From Dryococelus australis (Eukaryota; Arthropoda; Insecta; Phasmatodea; Phasmatidae): DNA of 64,000 nt. A program made the position numbers and the translations under genes. The notes beneath the pieces are model-generated. The model made no database searches, was not told the origin of the DNA, and was given only the letters and a program-made list of their open reading frames with translations. Shown piece after piece: positions 48,666-60,904 of this stretch; within the stretch, counting starts at the first letter, position 1; each line of letters begins with the position of its first letter. The DNA lies in NCBI GenBank assembly GCA_029891345.1, contig CM056995.1, forward strand, positions 80,911,895 to 80,975,894, in the 5' to 3' direction.

Positions 48666-48929
48666 TGTGTGTTATTAAGATGTTTTTTTTTTTCATAACA
48701 AGGGGTTGCTTCAGTGTATTTATTGTGGTGTTTAAACTGTTATATCAGGGATACCAAAGAAAGTTTTTAGTTAGGAGTCAATATGGGTGATCATAAGTGA
48801 TCCTGTATTGACATATTGCTAGAAGATCTTTACGTAAGTGATTCAGTTCGGAATCGCAGACAGAAAGACAAGCAAGCTATCGATACACTGTCCCTTCACC
48901 AAAACGGACACGAGTTATTAATCTTTTGG

Positions 48930-51900
48930 GGGACAATCTCTACTTGTTCGCTTCCCCTAACATAAAAAGATTGATATTTTGAATGACGATTTATTTCTAT
49001 CAGACTCTTAATATGGTTGTGATTCAGAAAGTGCTCCAACCGTATCACAACCGACTTTATACGCGATTAGATATGTTTCGCCAAGGGTGCCGGAAAATTA
49101 TTCATTTTCCGATTCCCAAGCCTCAGTGGAAGCTTTGCCAGATCTTAAGTACCAGCTTTTGAATACGGTGTTCGCAGGAATACTTAATAACGTGCCGATA
49201 TGTAATGATCAATTGGAGTCTGATGCTAATTTTTTCGTTTCTTTGAGAGGTGTAAAGTCCCTTTACTAATCTTATTAATGGAATCACACCAGCCAGTTAG
49301 ATTATCCATTTCTGTAGCGGGTTATGTACTTGAAATCCCTCACGGCAGAAGAAGGCGGTATAAACAATTTTTATTTTCGAAGCAAAACGCTCCCTGTCCT
49401 CCATTCATCCAATGTGGGTTTAATCTATGATGAGGATATCATTCCTTATCTCACAAAAAGACTTGAGGAGTATAGTGTGCGTGACTCTGGCTGGAGTCTC
49501 CAAATTTTGGCATACATAGATGTCAATGTTGAGTCAATATTGGCCGTTCACCATCTATGCTGCGAACAATAAACTACCAAAGTTAATTGCTAACAGGAAA
49601 GTTTGTGTCGATGTGGACTGCCTGGAGGGACAGGTTTCCACTACGCAGTCTTAGCATCTTTGTTTCCTGCCACACAACATGTTTACAGAACTACTTCATA
49701 TCCAAAAACCTCACCAGGTTTTGAATATCGAAGGTCTGTCGACGACACTTCTAATCATACAGGATATTCATAAGTTTGAGCAGAAAAAATCTATTTCTAT
49801 CAATATCTACTGTGTGGTAGACAAAGATAGCAATATAATTGTCAAAACTTGCGAAAAGGGCGGGTTGTAGTGCCCATGTGTATTTCTCCTGCATGCCATA
49901 CCCATCATGTAAATGTACAGGTGATTTGCTCATTTGCATTTTGTCTGTATTATAAATTTGTCATGGCTGGTTGGTAGTCAGCCGAGTAAGAGAGCCAATA
50001 AGAAATTTGTTGCGAACGTTGTCTCCAGTATTTCAGAACTGAGGAGAAACTCACTAGTCACAGTATTCTTTGCCAGCAACAAAAGGCTATTTGCAGTACT
50101 TTTCCCACTGGGAATGACAAGTACTTGCAATTTAAATATTACAGCAAACAGCAGAGATTGGGTTTCGTCGCCCATTGCGATGTAGAAAGTTGCCTGAAAC
50201 CCATGTACACTTGCTTGTCTCATGATGAAACAAATAATACAACTGCCATCAACCAACATGTTCATATGCTTGTAGCATTTTGTTGGTTTGTTCATACAAT
50301 CCAAGTTGGTCTCCGTATTTCGAGTTTGTGGGTGCTGATTGTATGTACAAATTAGTTGAACTTACAAGGTGGGTTGCAGGAATTTACGGCATCATTGTTC
50401 CGATGAAGCCAAAAACCCCTGCTGATGGAAGCTAGGTCGGGGCTCAAAAAAGTTGTCACACACTTGTAAAGAACTGCTCAGTAGATGATATTGTGGTCGA
50501 CCTTGACCATCTGATGTGCGAAATTAGAGGCAGCACGCATAATAAATGCAACTTGAATTTCAGACTGCCCGAAAGACAACTTGTCGCTGTTTTCCATAAT
50601 CTGTAGAATGACGACGCCCACATTCTTATAAAGACCTTGGCTGAACATCACGTAACGTTGCACGACGGAATCATGGTAATTGAAAATTTTGGAGAAATTC
50701 AAGTGATTGGAATGACTCTTAAAAATACAAATGTAACACAAAAGAGATACCCCCATGGGAGAGATTGTAATGGGAAGGCGCAATATTTCAAGCTAAGATT
50801 TATTGATTCATTCTAATTCACAAATGCCTCTCTATAAACTATGGCAGGCAATTTGCTACCTGAGCAATTGAATTCACCTGCACGATGTTTCTAGACACAC
50901 CCAGTTTGAATTGGCAAAACGGGAGTTTTTCCTTATGACTGTTAAGTCGTAAGTCTTTGTTAAGTCTGATGTGCAAGACACTCCCACCAAAGGACGCATT
51001 GCATAATGTGATGAGAGGCGAAGGTATTAGCGATGAAGATTAGGCTCATGCCCAAGCCACACAGGATGGGTTCAACTGAACAAACTTGCTGCAGTGTGCC
51101 ATTCATTACTTACATGTGGACACTTGTTTGGTGGCTAATGTTTTTGAGAATTTCAGGAGCGTATGTTTGGCTCATTACTGTCTTGACCCCACCATGTACG
51201 TCACAGCTCTGTCTCTTTCATGGGACACTTTATTGTCAATGACCGTGTGCTGCTAGAGGCAGCATTACCCCGGTTTCAAAAAGACATGCGGAAGCCAATA
51301 ATATTTACATGGGCGAGGACTACGACCCCAGTGTGGCATCGAAATATATATGCTATTTCGACATCAACAAGCTGTGTAGTCCTACACTGTGGTCCAAACT
51401 TCCGATCGGTAATTTCGAGTGTGTTGTGGCTGACATGTTCTCTTCATGGGATTTTGCAAACATGGTAAATGTCTGAGACACTTTTTTTTTTTTACGGAAG
51501 TGGATCTGTAATTTCCAGAGGAGTGTCAAACTATCTGATTTGTCTTTGGCCCCAGAAAATAACGCACCACCGAACAGCTCGAATGAGAAACTTCATTTAA
51601 TACTCGCACCACGGAAAAAATATGTTATGCACGGGGAAACACTGAGGCTGTACTTGATGTACGGGGCCAAACTTGACTCTGTTCATTGCGTTTTGTGCTT
51701 TGAGCAGAAGGCATGGATGGCTTTGTACATAGACTAACATTGAGAAATGTGTCCAGGCTACGAACGTATTCGAAAAATCGTTTTTCAAGTTATTGAATAA
51801 TTGTTCATCGATGAAAACTTAGTTCTCATCGAAATGTCAAAGAGTTCTGTTGCGCCCAACATACCTTTGTACACTGGTGTTGCCATTCTCGACCTTTCAA

Positions 51901-52450
51901 AATTAACACTATGAATTTCACAAATAGTATGTGTGTTCAAAATTTCTTCAGCCGGCTTTACACCTACTATATTGTGACCCCGATTCTTGGTATACTCTAT
52001 TGCTTGTGATGACTCATATAAAGCAATTACCCCAGATTTAAAGGTGCAGTTTGATACATCCAACTATGTGCTCGATAATTCGTAAGTATTCCCTCACAGG
52101 AACAAAGGCACTACCGGGATGATGAAAGATGAATGTGCTGGGCACATAACCACACACTTTGTGGGTTTACATCCTAAGCTTTATTCATACATTGTTGCGA
52201 ATGAGCAATGCATTCGTAAGGTAAAGGGTGTAAAACCCAATGTGTTGCAATCACTCAGGTACGAGGATTATCGAGATTGCCTGGAAAATTGCATAAGGGT
52301 AATGGGGACCCAATATCAGTTCCATTTGCGTGCTCAAGTCTACACCGAACGTGTAACAAAGGTAGTGCTTTCAGGTATGAATGATAAGCGGTACAGTGAG
52401 GCAGATGGAATATCAACATTACCTTGGGGGGCACTATTGATTACCTAAAT
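48930..52450 (+). pseudogene. Protein-primed DNA polymerase B remnant of Polinton 2
   Basis: Plus strand, in protein order. An N-terminal part at 49324-49572 has RDSGWSLQILAYIDVNV. At about 50520-50600 there is NKCNLNFRLPERQLVAVFHN. At about 51095-51230 there is LHVDTCLVANVFENFR, followed in the same stretch by a Leu-Asp-Pro and Ser-Trp-Asp segment. At 51590-51737 there is PRKKYVMHGETLRLYLMYGA and FEQKAWMALYID. At 52119-52448 there is MMKDECAGHITTHFVGLHPK and YEDYRDCLENCIR near the C-terminus. These are the ordered motifs of Polinton polymerase B. Many breaks; a fossil. Confidence 0.85.
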
Positions 52451-54125
52451 ATTTTTTTTATTCCACTCTATAACAGTTTCAAATCCACAATCAATTCTTA
52501 GGCCTCCCAAAACCATACATTACTAAATATTAGCATCTGCCGACACTGCACGCACCTCTTGTTCCAGTCATCGCAGCTGGCTATAATAACCAGCGCAGCC
52601 GACTACACTAATTACTGCTCACCTATTGAATCATCATCAATGCTGCTGCTCCCCGTTTGCCTACCTGTAAGGCAATACATAACTTCAATAACAACTCGCT
52701 TGATGCAAGTGTCTCAGATCCAAGTTCCCTTGTCAAAGAAGAAAAAATTCCCGATTGAGACTGTGTGTGTGTGTGTGTTTGCCGCGTCCACTTGGTATGT
52801 GCGCGCGCTTGACAAATTCAATACCCGGATATGACAAAAGAACACCTCTCTGTGCATCTTTAAAAACACCCCACCAGTGTGTCGTTGAATGTACATGGGT
52901 AGGAAAGAGACCACCAATAGTTGCTCTTATATGTATTATGTAAAGAAAATTGTTTGTTGTTGTACATAGATCTCTTCAATTGTGTTTTAGTTTGTCATAA
53001 ATTACAAGAGTAAAATATATTTAAACAAACAGTTTTGTATCAGTAGCAATAGTAGGTAACAGTAATAGTAGTTTTTAGAAACCGTAGTTGTGTTATGCTC
53101 CAGATGTAAAAAAATGTCGATGAAATGTTATTGATGAAGTCTCTTTCAGTATGTAAGTTGATTGTTGTTAAAATGACATGATGAAATATCTTGTTTTTAT
53201 AAAAATATATGGTTTATAATTTAGAATATTGTTTGTTGTATATAAAATATCTTAAATTGTGTTCCAGTATGTGTAAATAATAACTTGATTTAATGAGAAA
53301 ATGTTTTTTAGTATGTGTAAAACTTGATTGATGACTTTTACTGTGAAAAATTAATTGTTTGTTGTAAATTCAATCTTTTTTGTGTAATATTGTAAATACA
53401 TAGGTTTAAGGAGATTTATTTAAAAAAGAATATTTTACAATTAAATGTTATTAAAAAATGAACAGTATGTGTTTTTTTTTTCAATAACTTAGGTCGCTAG
53501 CTTTTTTCAATAATATCTTCTGTAAAATGAGAAAACAAAGCTATGAGTATGTCTCAGTATTAGTAAGCTGATGACTTGTATTTAAATTTTATTAACTATT
53601 GCTTGCTTCCACAAGGAAGAAAATGTGCTTTTCTTAACTTACGATACTTGCATAGACGTTGAAGGACTGAGGGGAAATTACACATAAAAAATTATGGAGG
53701 AAATCTAACATCGCTGAATGACTGAATGAATGAAGCAGGTTAATACCTTGAGAGGACCATAGTCCACTCAAGTTGGAATAGGACACAAAGGTCTGCTGCC
53801 TAACTTTTGTGGCACCCTAGGGGAATCTATTGAAAGCAAAGCCTGGCATACTTTCACAGAGGTAGGTAGCAAAAACCTCTGTCCCTCCCTGCCTTCAATA
53901 TACGACTGCACGCAACAGAAACCAGCAAACATAAAAAAAAAAAAAAATCACAATCGCACAAATTACAAGAGTTCCTGTCCAAGATACATCAACATGATGC
54001 CTGGAGAAGAAGAATAAACATAATATATCTAAACTAGTTTTTAAATAAAATCAACTCAAGCTACGTAATAATACAAATATATTTTCCTGTAAATATACAA
54101 GTGTCTCGCCATCATTTATCTCTTA
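52451..54125. other. Polinton 2, region before the right repeat
   Basis: A (GT)n run at 52761-52778 and AT-rich sequence with repeated gttgtatataaaat / agtatgtgtaa phrases (52950-53470). About 53725-53900 is a GC-richer patch without an ORF. No gene supported. Confidence 0.5.
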
Positions 54126-55457
54126 GTGATAGCTGCGATCTATGTAGTATTTTATCGGAAAAATACAAAAATTTACAAAGACAGGATCGATATACCGAGT
54201 TTGAGATAATATTTTAAATTTCTATGTTCGGTAGACGAAAATATCGTTGTGTAAACAACTCGCGTCTTTTGTTACCAAGTGATGTGAATTTCACATATTT
54301 AACGGAAATTTGTAGTAAGTACCTATACAGTGTTGCACGATTATACTTTGCAGGTGTAAGTACTTCGCGTCATCCGAGTGTCCCTATGCTTCGACTGAAA
54401 TAATTTGTGTTAAAAGTGAATTATTCTGAAAATAATGAATCTTCAGTTAAAAAAATTGTTTCGTTGTCTGTTGTAGGACAACTGCACAGTTTTTCTCGTA
54501 AATTTCAACTCATTTGTCTATCAGCTTCGTTACACGTATATAATCAGACTCTCCAGAAACACACAGCTTATAAGACAATGTAATTGGTACGCTGGACTCC
54601 ACATCAAACTGACGTGTTTTAAAAAAAATTTAAGATATGTGCGAGAGGCTTTACGTAGTGTACGTGTATTTCTATTATGATATTGTGTCTGGTTTAAATT
54701 GTATTCACAGCCTGAATCGTGTAAACATGTTATTTATTCATACTGACTAGCTGGATTTAGTTTAGTGAGTTTGCACTTTTCTCTCGTGTTATTCGCGTAG
54801 TTAAAATTCTCTCTGGTGTAAATTATATTTCTAGGCTCGAGATTAACATTATTGCATTTATTATTCATGCAGTCGTTTGAAAATTTGCGATTCGATGTGT
54901 GTAATTTATTTATACATAGAAAACACTGAAATTCTCTAACGTTTAATTGCATTCCGAAAACAGACAATTTAACACGTAAATCGCATATGTCAAAGGCACC
55001 TTTCTACAAGCAATATCCACCCAAAAAAACATAACATTTACACTTAGCCCACTCTTAGAAATCGTTTAAACACTGAAACACTGCCGTGTTTTAAATATAT
55101 TCGTAGAAATCGACTATCTACCACTAACATCCCTACAAACAACTCAAAATTAGAAAAATTAGCCTTAGCCCACTCTTGCACTCAACTCTACACCTACATA
55201 AGACATTGCAACCCACCACTCTGGTCAGTCGCCTCCAGGACCCCCCACACCGTCAACATCGGACAGAGCTCCTGCTAACCCCTCCCCTTCCACACAAAAA
55301 GAAAGAAATTTAAAAACATATCCGATTCAAAATTAACCCTTCCATAAAATCTGACCATTCTGATTAACCCTTTCAGTCAATTCAGTTAACGCTTTGATAT
55401 TAATTTAACCCTTTCAATTAATTAAAAGTGGCCTAGAACCATCCAGCCCCTACTACT
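54126..55457 (-). repeat. Right terminal inverted repeat of Polinton 2
   Basis: Reverse complement of 40242-41440, ending ...ccagcccctactact. It is about 130 bp longer than the left arm, part of it a segment near 54870-55010 with no match on the left. Confidence 0.85.
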
Positions 55458-55463
55458 GACAGG
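55458..55463. repeat. Right target duplication of Polinton 2
   Basis: gacagg, paired with gactgg at 40236-40241. Confidence 0.75.
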
Positions 55464-55696
55464 CAAGCTATAATTCAAGACGCGCATGTCTTGTTATGAA
55501 AAGCATACCGCCACGATAATACCTTTGCCGCACGCGCTCCTGACCTTCGGCAGATTGAATATCTGGATTTATATTAAGAATTTTCTAGTGGGTTACTGCC
55601 CTAGTTTCTCTCAGCATGACTCGAGGTGCGTCGAACATTCTAGGTCAAGGTCAGTGAATATAAAAGTGCGACTGGCCTCCGATCCGGGAGTTCATG

Positions 55697-55945
55697 AATG
55701 GATGAGTGGCTGGAGTGAGTGGAGAGATTCGGGGCGCTCTTAACAGCGAGATCTTCAGAGCCGATGAGGGTAATCGAGGTATGGAGCAGCGCCGGAATGA
55801 AGGGGCAGGAGAAACGGGAAATCCCCGAGAAAACCCGCCGACCAACCGGCAAGATTCCTACATGCGAAGGTCCGGTGACCCGGACGGGATTTGAACCCGA
55901 TCGCCTTGGTGGGAGGCGAGCGAGCTAACAGCTCGTCCACCGCCC
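55697..55945 (-). mobile_element. tRNA-derived SINE, fullest copy
   Basis: On the minus strand the head (about 55865-55940) has TGTTAGCTCGCTCG (A-box-like) and GGGTTCAAATCCC (B box), then the body with ggcgggttttctcggggatt and, toward the left end, gctgttaagagcgccc. The body matches the copies at 14733 and 20360. A C run (55945-55957) abuts the head. This copy defines the direction of the family. Confidence 0.75.
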
Positions 55946-56344
55946 CCCCCCCCCCCCAGTAGCTGGAGTTTTAGCTATATATGACGAGGGAGAAGAGGAA
56001 CGAGCGACGAGAGAAGCGACCTGCGGGAGGAAAATCTACGAATAGTGCGACTGGCAGGCTGGACTATTGACTGGGGATGCGTGAGTGAAATACATTACAA
56101 ATTATGGCGACAGACAGTGTATTAATGACGAGTATGAGTTAATTTAGTTGCACCAAACACAGACAATCATTGTAAGTTACATATTTTTTAATCTTTCCTT
56201 CTCGTTTTGTATAGGGAAACAAAGTGTTCCGGCCTGTGGTTCGGAATATCGGGTACACGCACACATTATAACAGCTCTACTCAGATATTCATGTAAATAT
56301 TTTCTTGTCACCACTGCCCGAAAAAGTTATATGGCATCATCAGA

Positions 56345-56935
56345 AATACAGGGTTCATTAATTCAGCATTCCAGAATGTCCACTGAAAATCCATTTTGGA
56401 ACTTGTCCACTGAAAATCCATTTTGGAACTCGCTGACTGTCCCCTGTTTTCCAGGCAGAATCTTGCCATTTTCCCTGACATTTTTAGAAGCAAAATCTTC
56501 CAATACCACATTTTTCCACTGCTGACAGCAAATAGCTATGTTATCAGTGTAGGTGAATTAAATTACACTGCAACAGACCAAGCAAGCAGGACAAACGCAT
56601 TACATTGCAACAGACCAAGCAAGCAGGACGAACATTTTATTCAGACCATAAATATTTCTTCACACGAGTGCCAATTACAAACACACAAATACTTTATTTG
56701 AAATGTACAGGCTCTAATGTAACTCGGCAAAGATGTTTTTTTTTTTTTTTTTTTGCCAGTTTACAAGTTCAAATAGTGAAATTTGAACACATATGCTTAT
56801 AAATACATTATCCTGTATTCACACAACTAACAACTTTTGCAGAGTAGTTATTATTGACATTTTCCCCGACCCTGGCGAAAATTCCCTGACATTTCCTTGT
56901 CACATGAAATTCCCCGACTTTCCGTGTGTCTACAC
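56345..56935 (+). repeat. Interspersed repeat with TTCCC-TGACTTTTCC motifs, copy 2
   Basis: Same family as 27640-28172. It has two local tandem duplications: tccactgaaaatccattttg at 56377 and again at 56407, and acagaccaagcaagcaggac at 56571 and 56611. A T run lies at 56736-56754. Confidence 0.7.
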
Positions 56936-57879
56936 CCTGGCTCACTTATTCAAAACCTCACTAATGAAGTTTATTAAAAAAGCGAGATTACTTTTGTTCT
57001 GTATTTTCCCCAGACAGCCTTTTAAATTTCCGTGTCTCCGTAAATTCATGTAATTTGATGACACACGCGTTCATGCCTCCTACTCTTGTCCACGACCTCC
57101 GTAAAAATAAAATAAGCAATTATGTTGACACACGCATGCGTTCAACATTAATTTTGTATTCCATTCCATCAAATACAATATCATTCTTCAATTAAAAAAA
57201 ATATGTATTACACGAATGTAAATAAACTCACGTTTTCGGAATCAGAAATGTTCATACACCTTCGTACGAAGAACAGAAGTTTTCATACATCAACTAAAAC
57301 GTACAAATTTTCTATGCACGGGTGCTGGATGCCAAAAATTAAATTCTTTATAATTGTACCAAGCACTGTACAACTTTTACACATTGACGACCTTTTCCTC
57401 GAAATAAAAATAATTTGCACTTAATTTTTTTTTTAATAATTTGCTATAAAATCCAAACTTTTTTTGTTTTGCTGCAGACCTAAATACTAAGATATAGCTA
57501 CTAATGAAAAAATTTACAACCAAACTAATGCCGTGGGCTACCGTTTGACACATATGTAATCAAATAGAAATAAAGTTCATGCATTAAAAAAATTAGAAAT
57601 ATGCAAAAAAAACTTTTACACTTAACATTTATTTTCATACACATGGCTTGTTATTTGGCAATTACATATGTGCGACGTGGAAGCCCACGACAAAGGTTTA
57701 CATTGTGAATTTTTCATCTATAAAACAGCATTTATTATGGCTTCTGCACAACAGAAGAAATGTTGGATTTTACATCAAATTGATTAAAATATATAAACTG
57801 TAATTTTTTTTAATTAAGGAAAATTGCATTGTGTGTGCAGGTTGAACAATATGTGGTACAAATATAAAATTATTTTTAG
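56936..57879. other. Non-coding stretch
   Basis: AT-rich; no supported gene. The right part may include the terminal region of the Tc1-like element that follows. Confidence 0.45.
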
Positions 57880-58560
57880 TAACCAACATCCTTAATATAT
57901 GTAGTAGGCCCTCCCTTTTGCTTCAGTGCGCTTCTCAGATGTACTGGTATTGACTAAGTTGCGTTTGGGTGACAGAAGGATACTGTTCCACTCATGAAGG
58001 GTTTTCTCGAAGTCCCGCATACTATAAATATGTTTTCGTAGATTTTGTATAAATATGCCCAAATATGTTCTAATGGGTGGAGTTTCTCTTACACGAGGAC
58101 ACTTAGAGCAACTACATTCGTGTTGCATAAGATTTATGCTTAGGGCCAATATACTGGTAAAATTGAAATCTATTACGTTAAATTGTGCGGCACTTTGTTG
58201 CAAATTTTGTTTCAACACGTCAATATATTTATATTGATCCAATCATCGCCTTGCAAACGCCATTTCACAAACACCATGTACACTCTTGCACCTCAAACCA
58301 TAACGGAACTCCCACGATACTTGATGGTACGACGAAGATGTAGCGGATTCGTCTATTGGTTTTCTCCACACTTTTGGCGGACCATCGTGGCCGAAAACTT
58401 TGAATTTACTCTCATCTGCAAATATTATACGAGCTCTTTTCACTGACATTGGTAACACACTGACTTTGAAAGTATTTCTTAGGTCTCTTTCAATAGCGCA
58501 TGCAATGGTAAAAGGTCTCTGACAAATTTGTTTCACAATATATATTTCCTCTACGCGAAA
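57880..58560 (-). pseudogene. Tc1-like transposase remnant A
   Basis: Minus strand. The upstream frame (58536-58243) has IIFADESKFKVFGHDGPPKV-WRKP, containing the first catalytic Asp of the DDE triad. The downstream frame (58242-57892) starts MDQYKYIDVLKQNLQQSAAQ, the usual start of the region leading to the second Asp. A third frame then holds LHPLEHIWAYLYK, the PLNPIEHLW region with the Glu-side motif. At least two frameshifts separate these parts, and the N-terminal DNA-binding domain is missing. The element is dead; it would have been a cut-and-paste enzyme using TA targets. Confidence 0.75.
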
Positions 58561-58868
58561 ATACTTTTTGGCCGCACACTCCTAGGTTTGTCCGTCAGCA
58601 TGTTTGTACTTTTATATCGTTTTACGATATATTACACAGTGGCCTAGATGGGAAAAACACTGCACAAGATTTGCTTACCCCGTTTGTAACCACAGTATTT
58701 GTTAACACCTGATGATTTTGTTCTATTCGGAACATACCCCATTCACCAGCAGTGTAGTGCCCGGCATAGTTATTGTGCACTACCAGATCATCTACAGCAG
58801 TCCGATTTGGGACTCACACCACTACACTACTGACAGCCAACGATCGTAGATTGTAACCGTATTAGATG
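58561..58868. other. Spacer between two Tc1-like remnants
   Basis: No coding pattern seen; probably terminal parts of the neighbouring elements. Confidence 0.4.
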
Positions 58869-58869
58869 T

Positions 58870-59805
58870 TGGACATTCACAAATAAATGTGGCTGTCCTG
58901 CTCGGAGTCAACCAGAGTGATGTCAATCGTGTGGAAGAAGTACTGGGAAACACATTCTGTGGCAAATGCACCTCTTAGTGGTCGCCTACGTATTTACAGT
59001 GGTCAGCGCCAGGAGACAACCATTTGCCACAGCAGCTGACCAGCGAGATCATCTTCGAGCGAATGATTACAGGTATCGACGCGGACTATCCAGAACAGGC
59101 TTCACCAGGACCACAAACGTGCGTACAAGTCCATGATGTGTCCATCTCTATCACATTGTAATCGAACTGAGCGATTAGCCTGAGGACGTGCACACCTCGA
59201 CTAGACTGGATGCTTGCCTCATGGAAGCATGCCATGTTCACAGACTAGACCCGTGTGTGTCTGCACCTGATTCACTGTTTTTGAACGTGTGTTGTAATCT
59301 GGATCTACAGCGACGCAGTGTTACGTTCGCAAAGTTCATCCATACTGTGGTGGCAGTGCGATGTTATGGGCAGGAATAATACCTCGTAGATGTACGCCAC
59401 TTGAGCACATCAACAACACCGTATCAAACCAGCGATATGTGGAAGAGGTTCTTGAACCTGTCGTGGATGTTCTTCGTGCCGACATCAGTGAGCAATTCAT
59501 CCTCATGGATGATAATATTCGTCCACATAGAACACTGATTATGCACAACATCTTGCAAGAAGCGTCCATCACGTGAATGCATTTGCCAGCCAGGTCACCC
59601 GATATGAATTTCTTGCAACATGCATTAGGGATGTTAAAAAAAAAAAAAAGCGCCCACACCTGAAACACTCAGAAGGTTCGTTCAGGCTGCTGTTGAGGAG
59701 TGGGGCCTCATCCCTCAAGTAATTATGAACAGCCACATTTGCAGCGTGCCACGACGTGTCCACGACCTTGTCACCGCACGGGAAGGCCATACCAGGTATT
59801 AGCGA
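58870..59805 (+). pseudogene. Tc1-like transposase remnant B
   Basis: Plus strand, opposite to remnant A. The N-terminal helix-turn-helix phrase VAVLLGVNQSDVNRVWKKYW (from about 58889) is followed by frame changes, then from 59361 MLWAGIIPRRCTPLEHINNT, VEEVLEPVVDVLRADI and ILMDDNIRPHRTLIM, the second-Asp region where families read FQQDNARPHTA. Further on come ARSPDMNFLQH and VEEWGLIPQ in other frames, and VPRRVHDLVTAREGHTRY at the end. A run of 13 A near 59638 lies in one break. It belongs to a different Tc1-like group from remnants A and C. Confidence 0.75.
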
Positions 59806-60904
59806 TCTGGTAGGACTGTTTCATGAATGTGCCACTTGCATGTCTAAATGATTTCGGGTCCTGCGAAATGTATCTGGTCACGAAGTGCATTAAAAGCTTA
59901 TTTTCAGTGACATGTGTATTCGACCATCTATTTAATGACACCGCCTTTGGCCAAGCCTGCCTCAATACAACAAAGTCAAGTGATGCAAAACTTTTTTGCG
60001 CGGTGTACTAGAAGAATCATACGAGTGTATGCAAACATTTTTTACTTGCAACGGAGCATGTGAATTCTTTTGGGTTTCATTATGTTTATTTTTGCAATGT
60101 GTTCTGATAGATTTTTGTATGTAGACACTCCATTATTTCTCAAACCTACAGTTTACTGGACCGAAAGAAGTTTGATTCGCTTTGATGTTTTTGCAAAACT
60201 TCCTGCAAAATGTGTGGAGTACACAGAACGGCGTGGTGTATAAACTATTGATCGGCACCGTAAATACAATTAATGTACGTGCTGGACTTAAATCACCCCC
60301 CCCCCCCCCCCCAATCATGTCCATGTCATATTTGCGTATCAAAGTGGGTAATACACTGGTGCTACAGTTACAATAAACTGCACTGGAGCAGAACGAAGGC
60401 ACAAGCAAGCACGCGGGACGCACACACATTTCAGACAGAGGAGGGATGTGTGGTACAGCAGAAATCAATACTGGCTGGGGGTAGCTGCAGGTCATTCAAC
60501 CACACCAGCCCCAACTACGTACGTAACTTTCCCTTTTCGTGTCAGCTGCGAGAATGTATAATTCTGCAACTCGCATGGCGCTTTTACAGCAAAGAAAAAG
60601 CTAACGGCACCGATTAAAATATGAACGCAATTTCGTCAGTGGCTAGCATCACATTTGCGAAAGAGTCTATAATGGGAGAAAAAAAAATTGTAGACGCAGG
60701 GTTGAGACTGACCTTGAGCTTAATTGTGATAACATCCTTTAATATAATTTTTTCTCAGTTCGTATAACAAATTCGTCTGCACGTAAGAATAACTCCCAGC
60801 TCTTACAATGCAACAAAAAGTTTAGCCCGTTCTATAATTTATTTAGTGTCCGATTATATGCTGTCAATTTTCCTGTCTCTCCAGTGCACCACTGCAAATC
60901 CATT
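59806..60904. other. Non-coding stretch
   Basis: No supported gene. A C run lies at 60295-60312 and a GC-richer patch at 60380-60600 has overlapping frames on both strands without a family pattern. Confidence 0.45.

Larger units (their letters stand above)
40242..55457. mobile_element. Polinton/Maverick fossil 2, both ends present
   Basis: A 15.2-kb element between long inverted repeats that start AGTAGTAGGGGCTGGATGG, flanked by a near-perfect 6-bp target duplication. It carries a decayed polymerase B (about 48.9-52.45 kb, plus strand) and several small plus-strand frames. I find no readable integrase, protease, packaging ATPase or capsid gene, so either these are lost or this is a reduced lineage. 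Hand comparison of short stretches of the two arms shows roughly one difference in ten bases, so the insertion is old. It is broken in many places (dozens). It differs from Polinton 1 in genes and ends. Confidence 0.9.

Noticed and set aside
59336-59668. 110-codon minus-strand frame
   Set aside because: Antisense shadow of Tc1-like transposase remnant B, whose motifs are clear on the plus strand.
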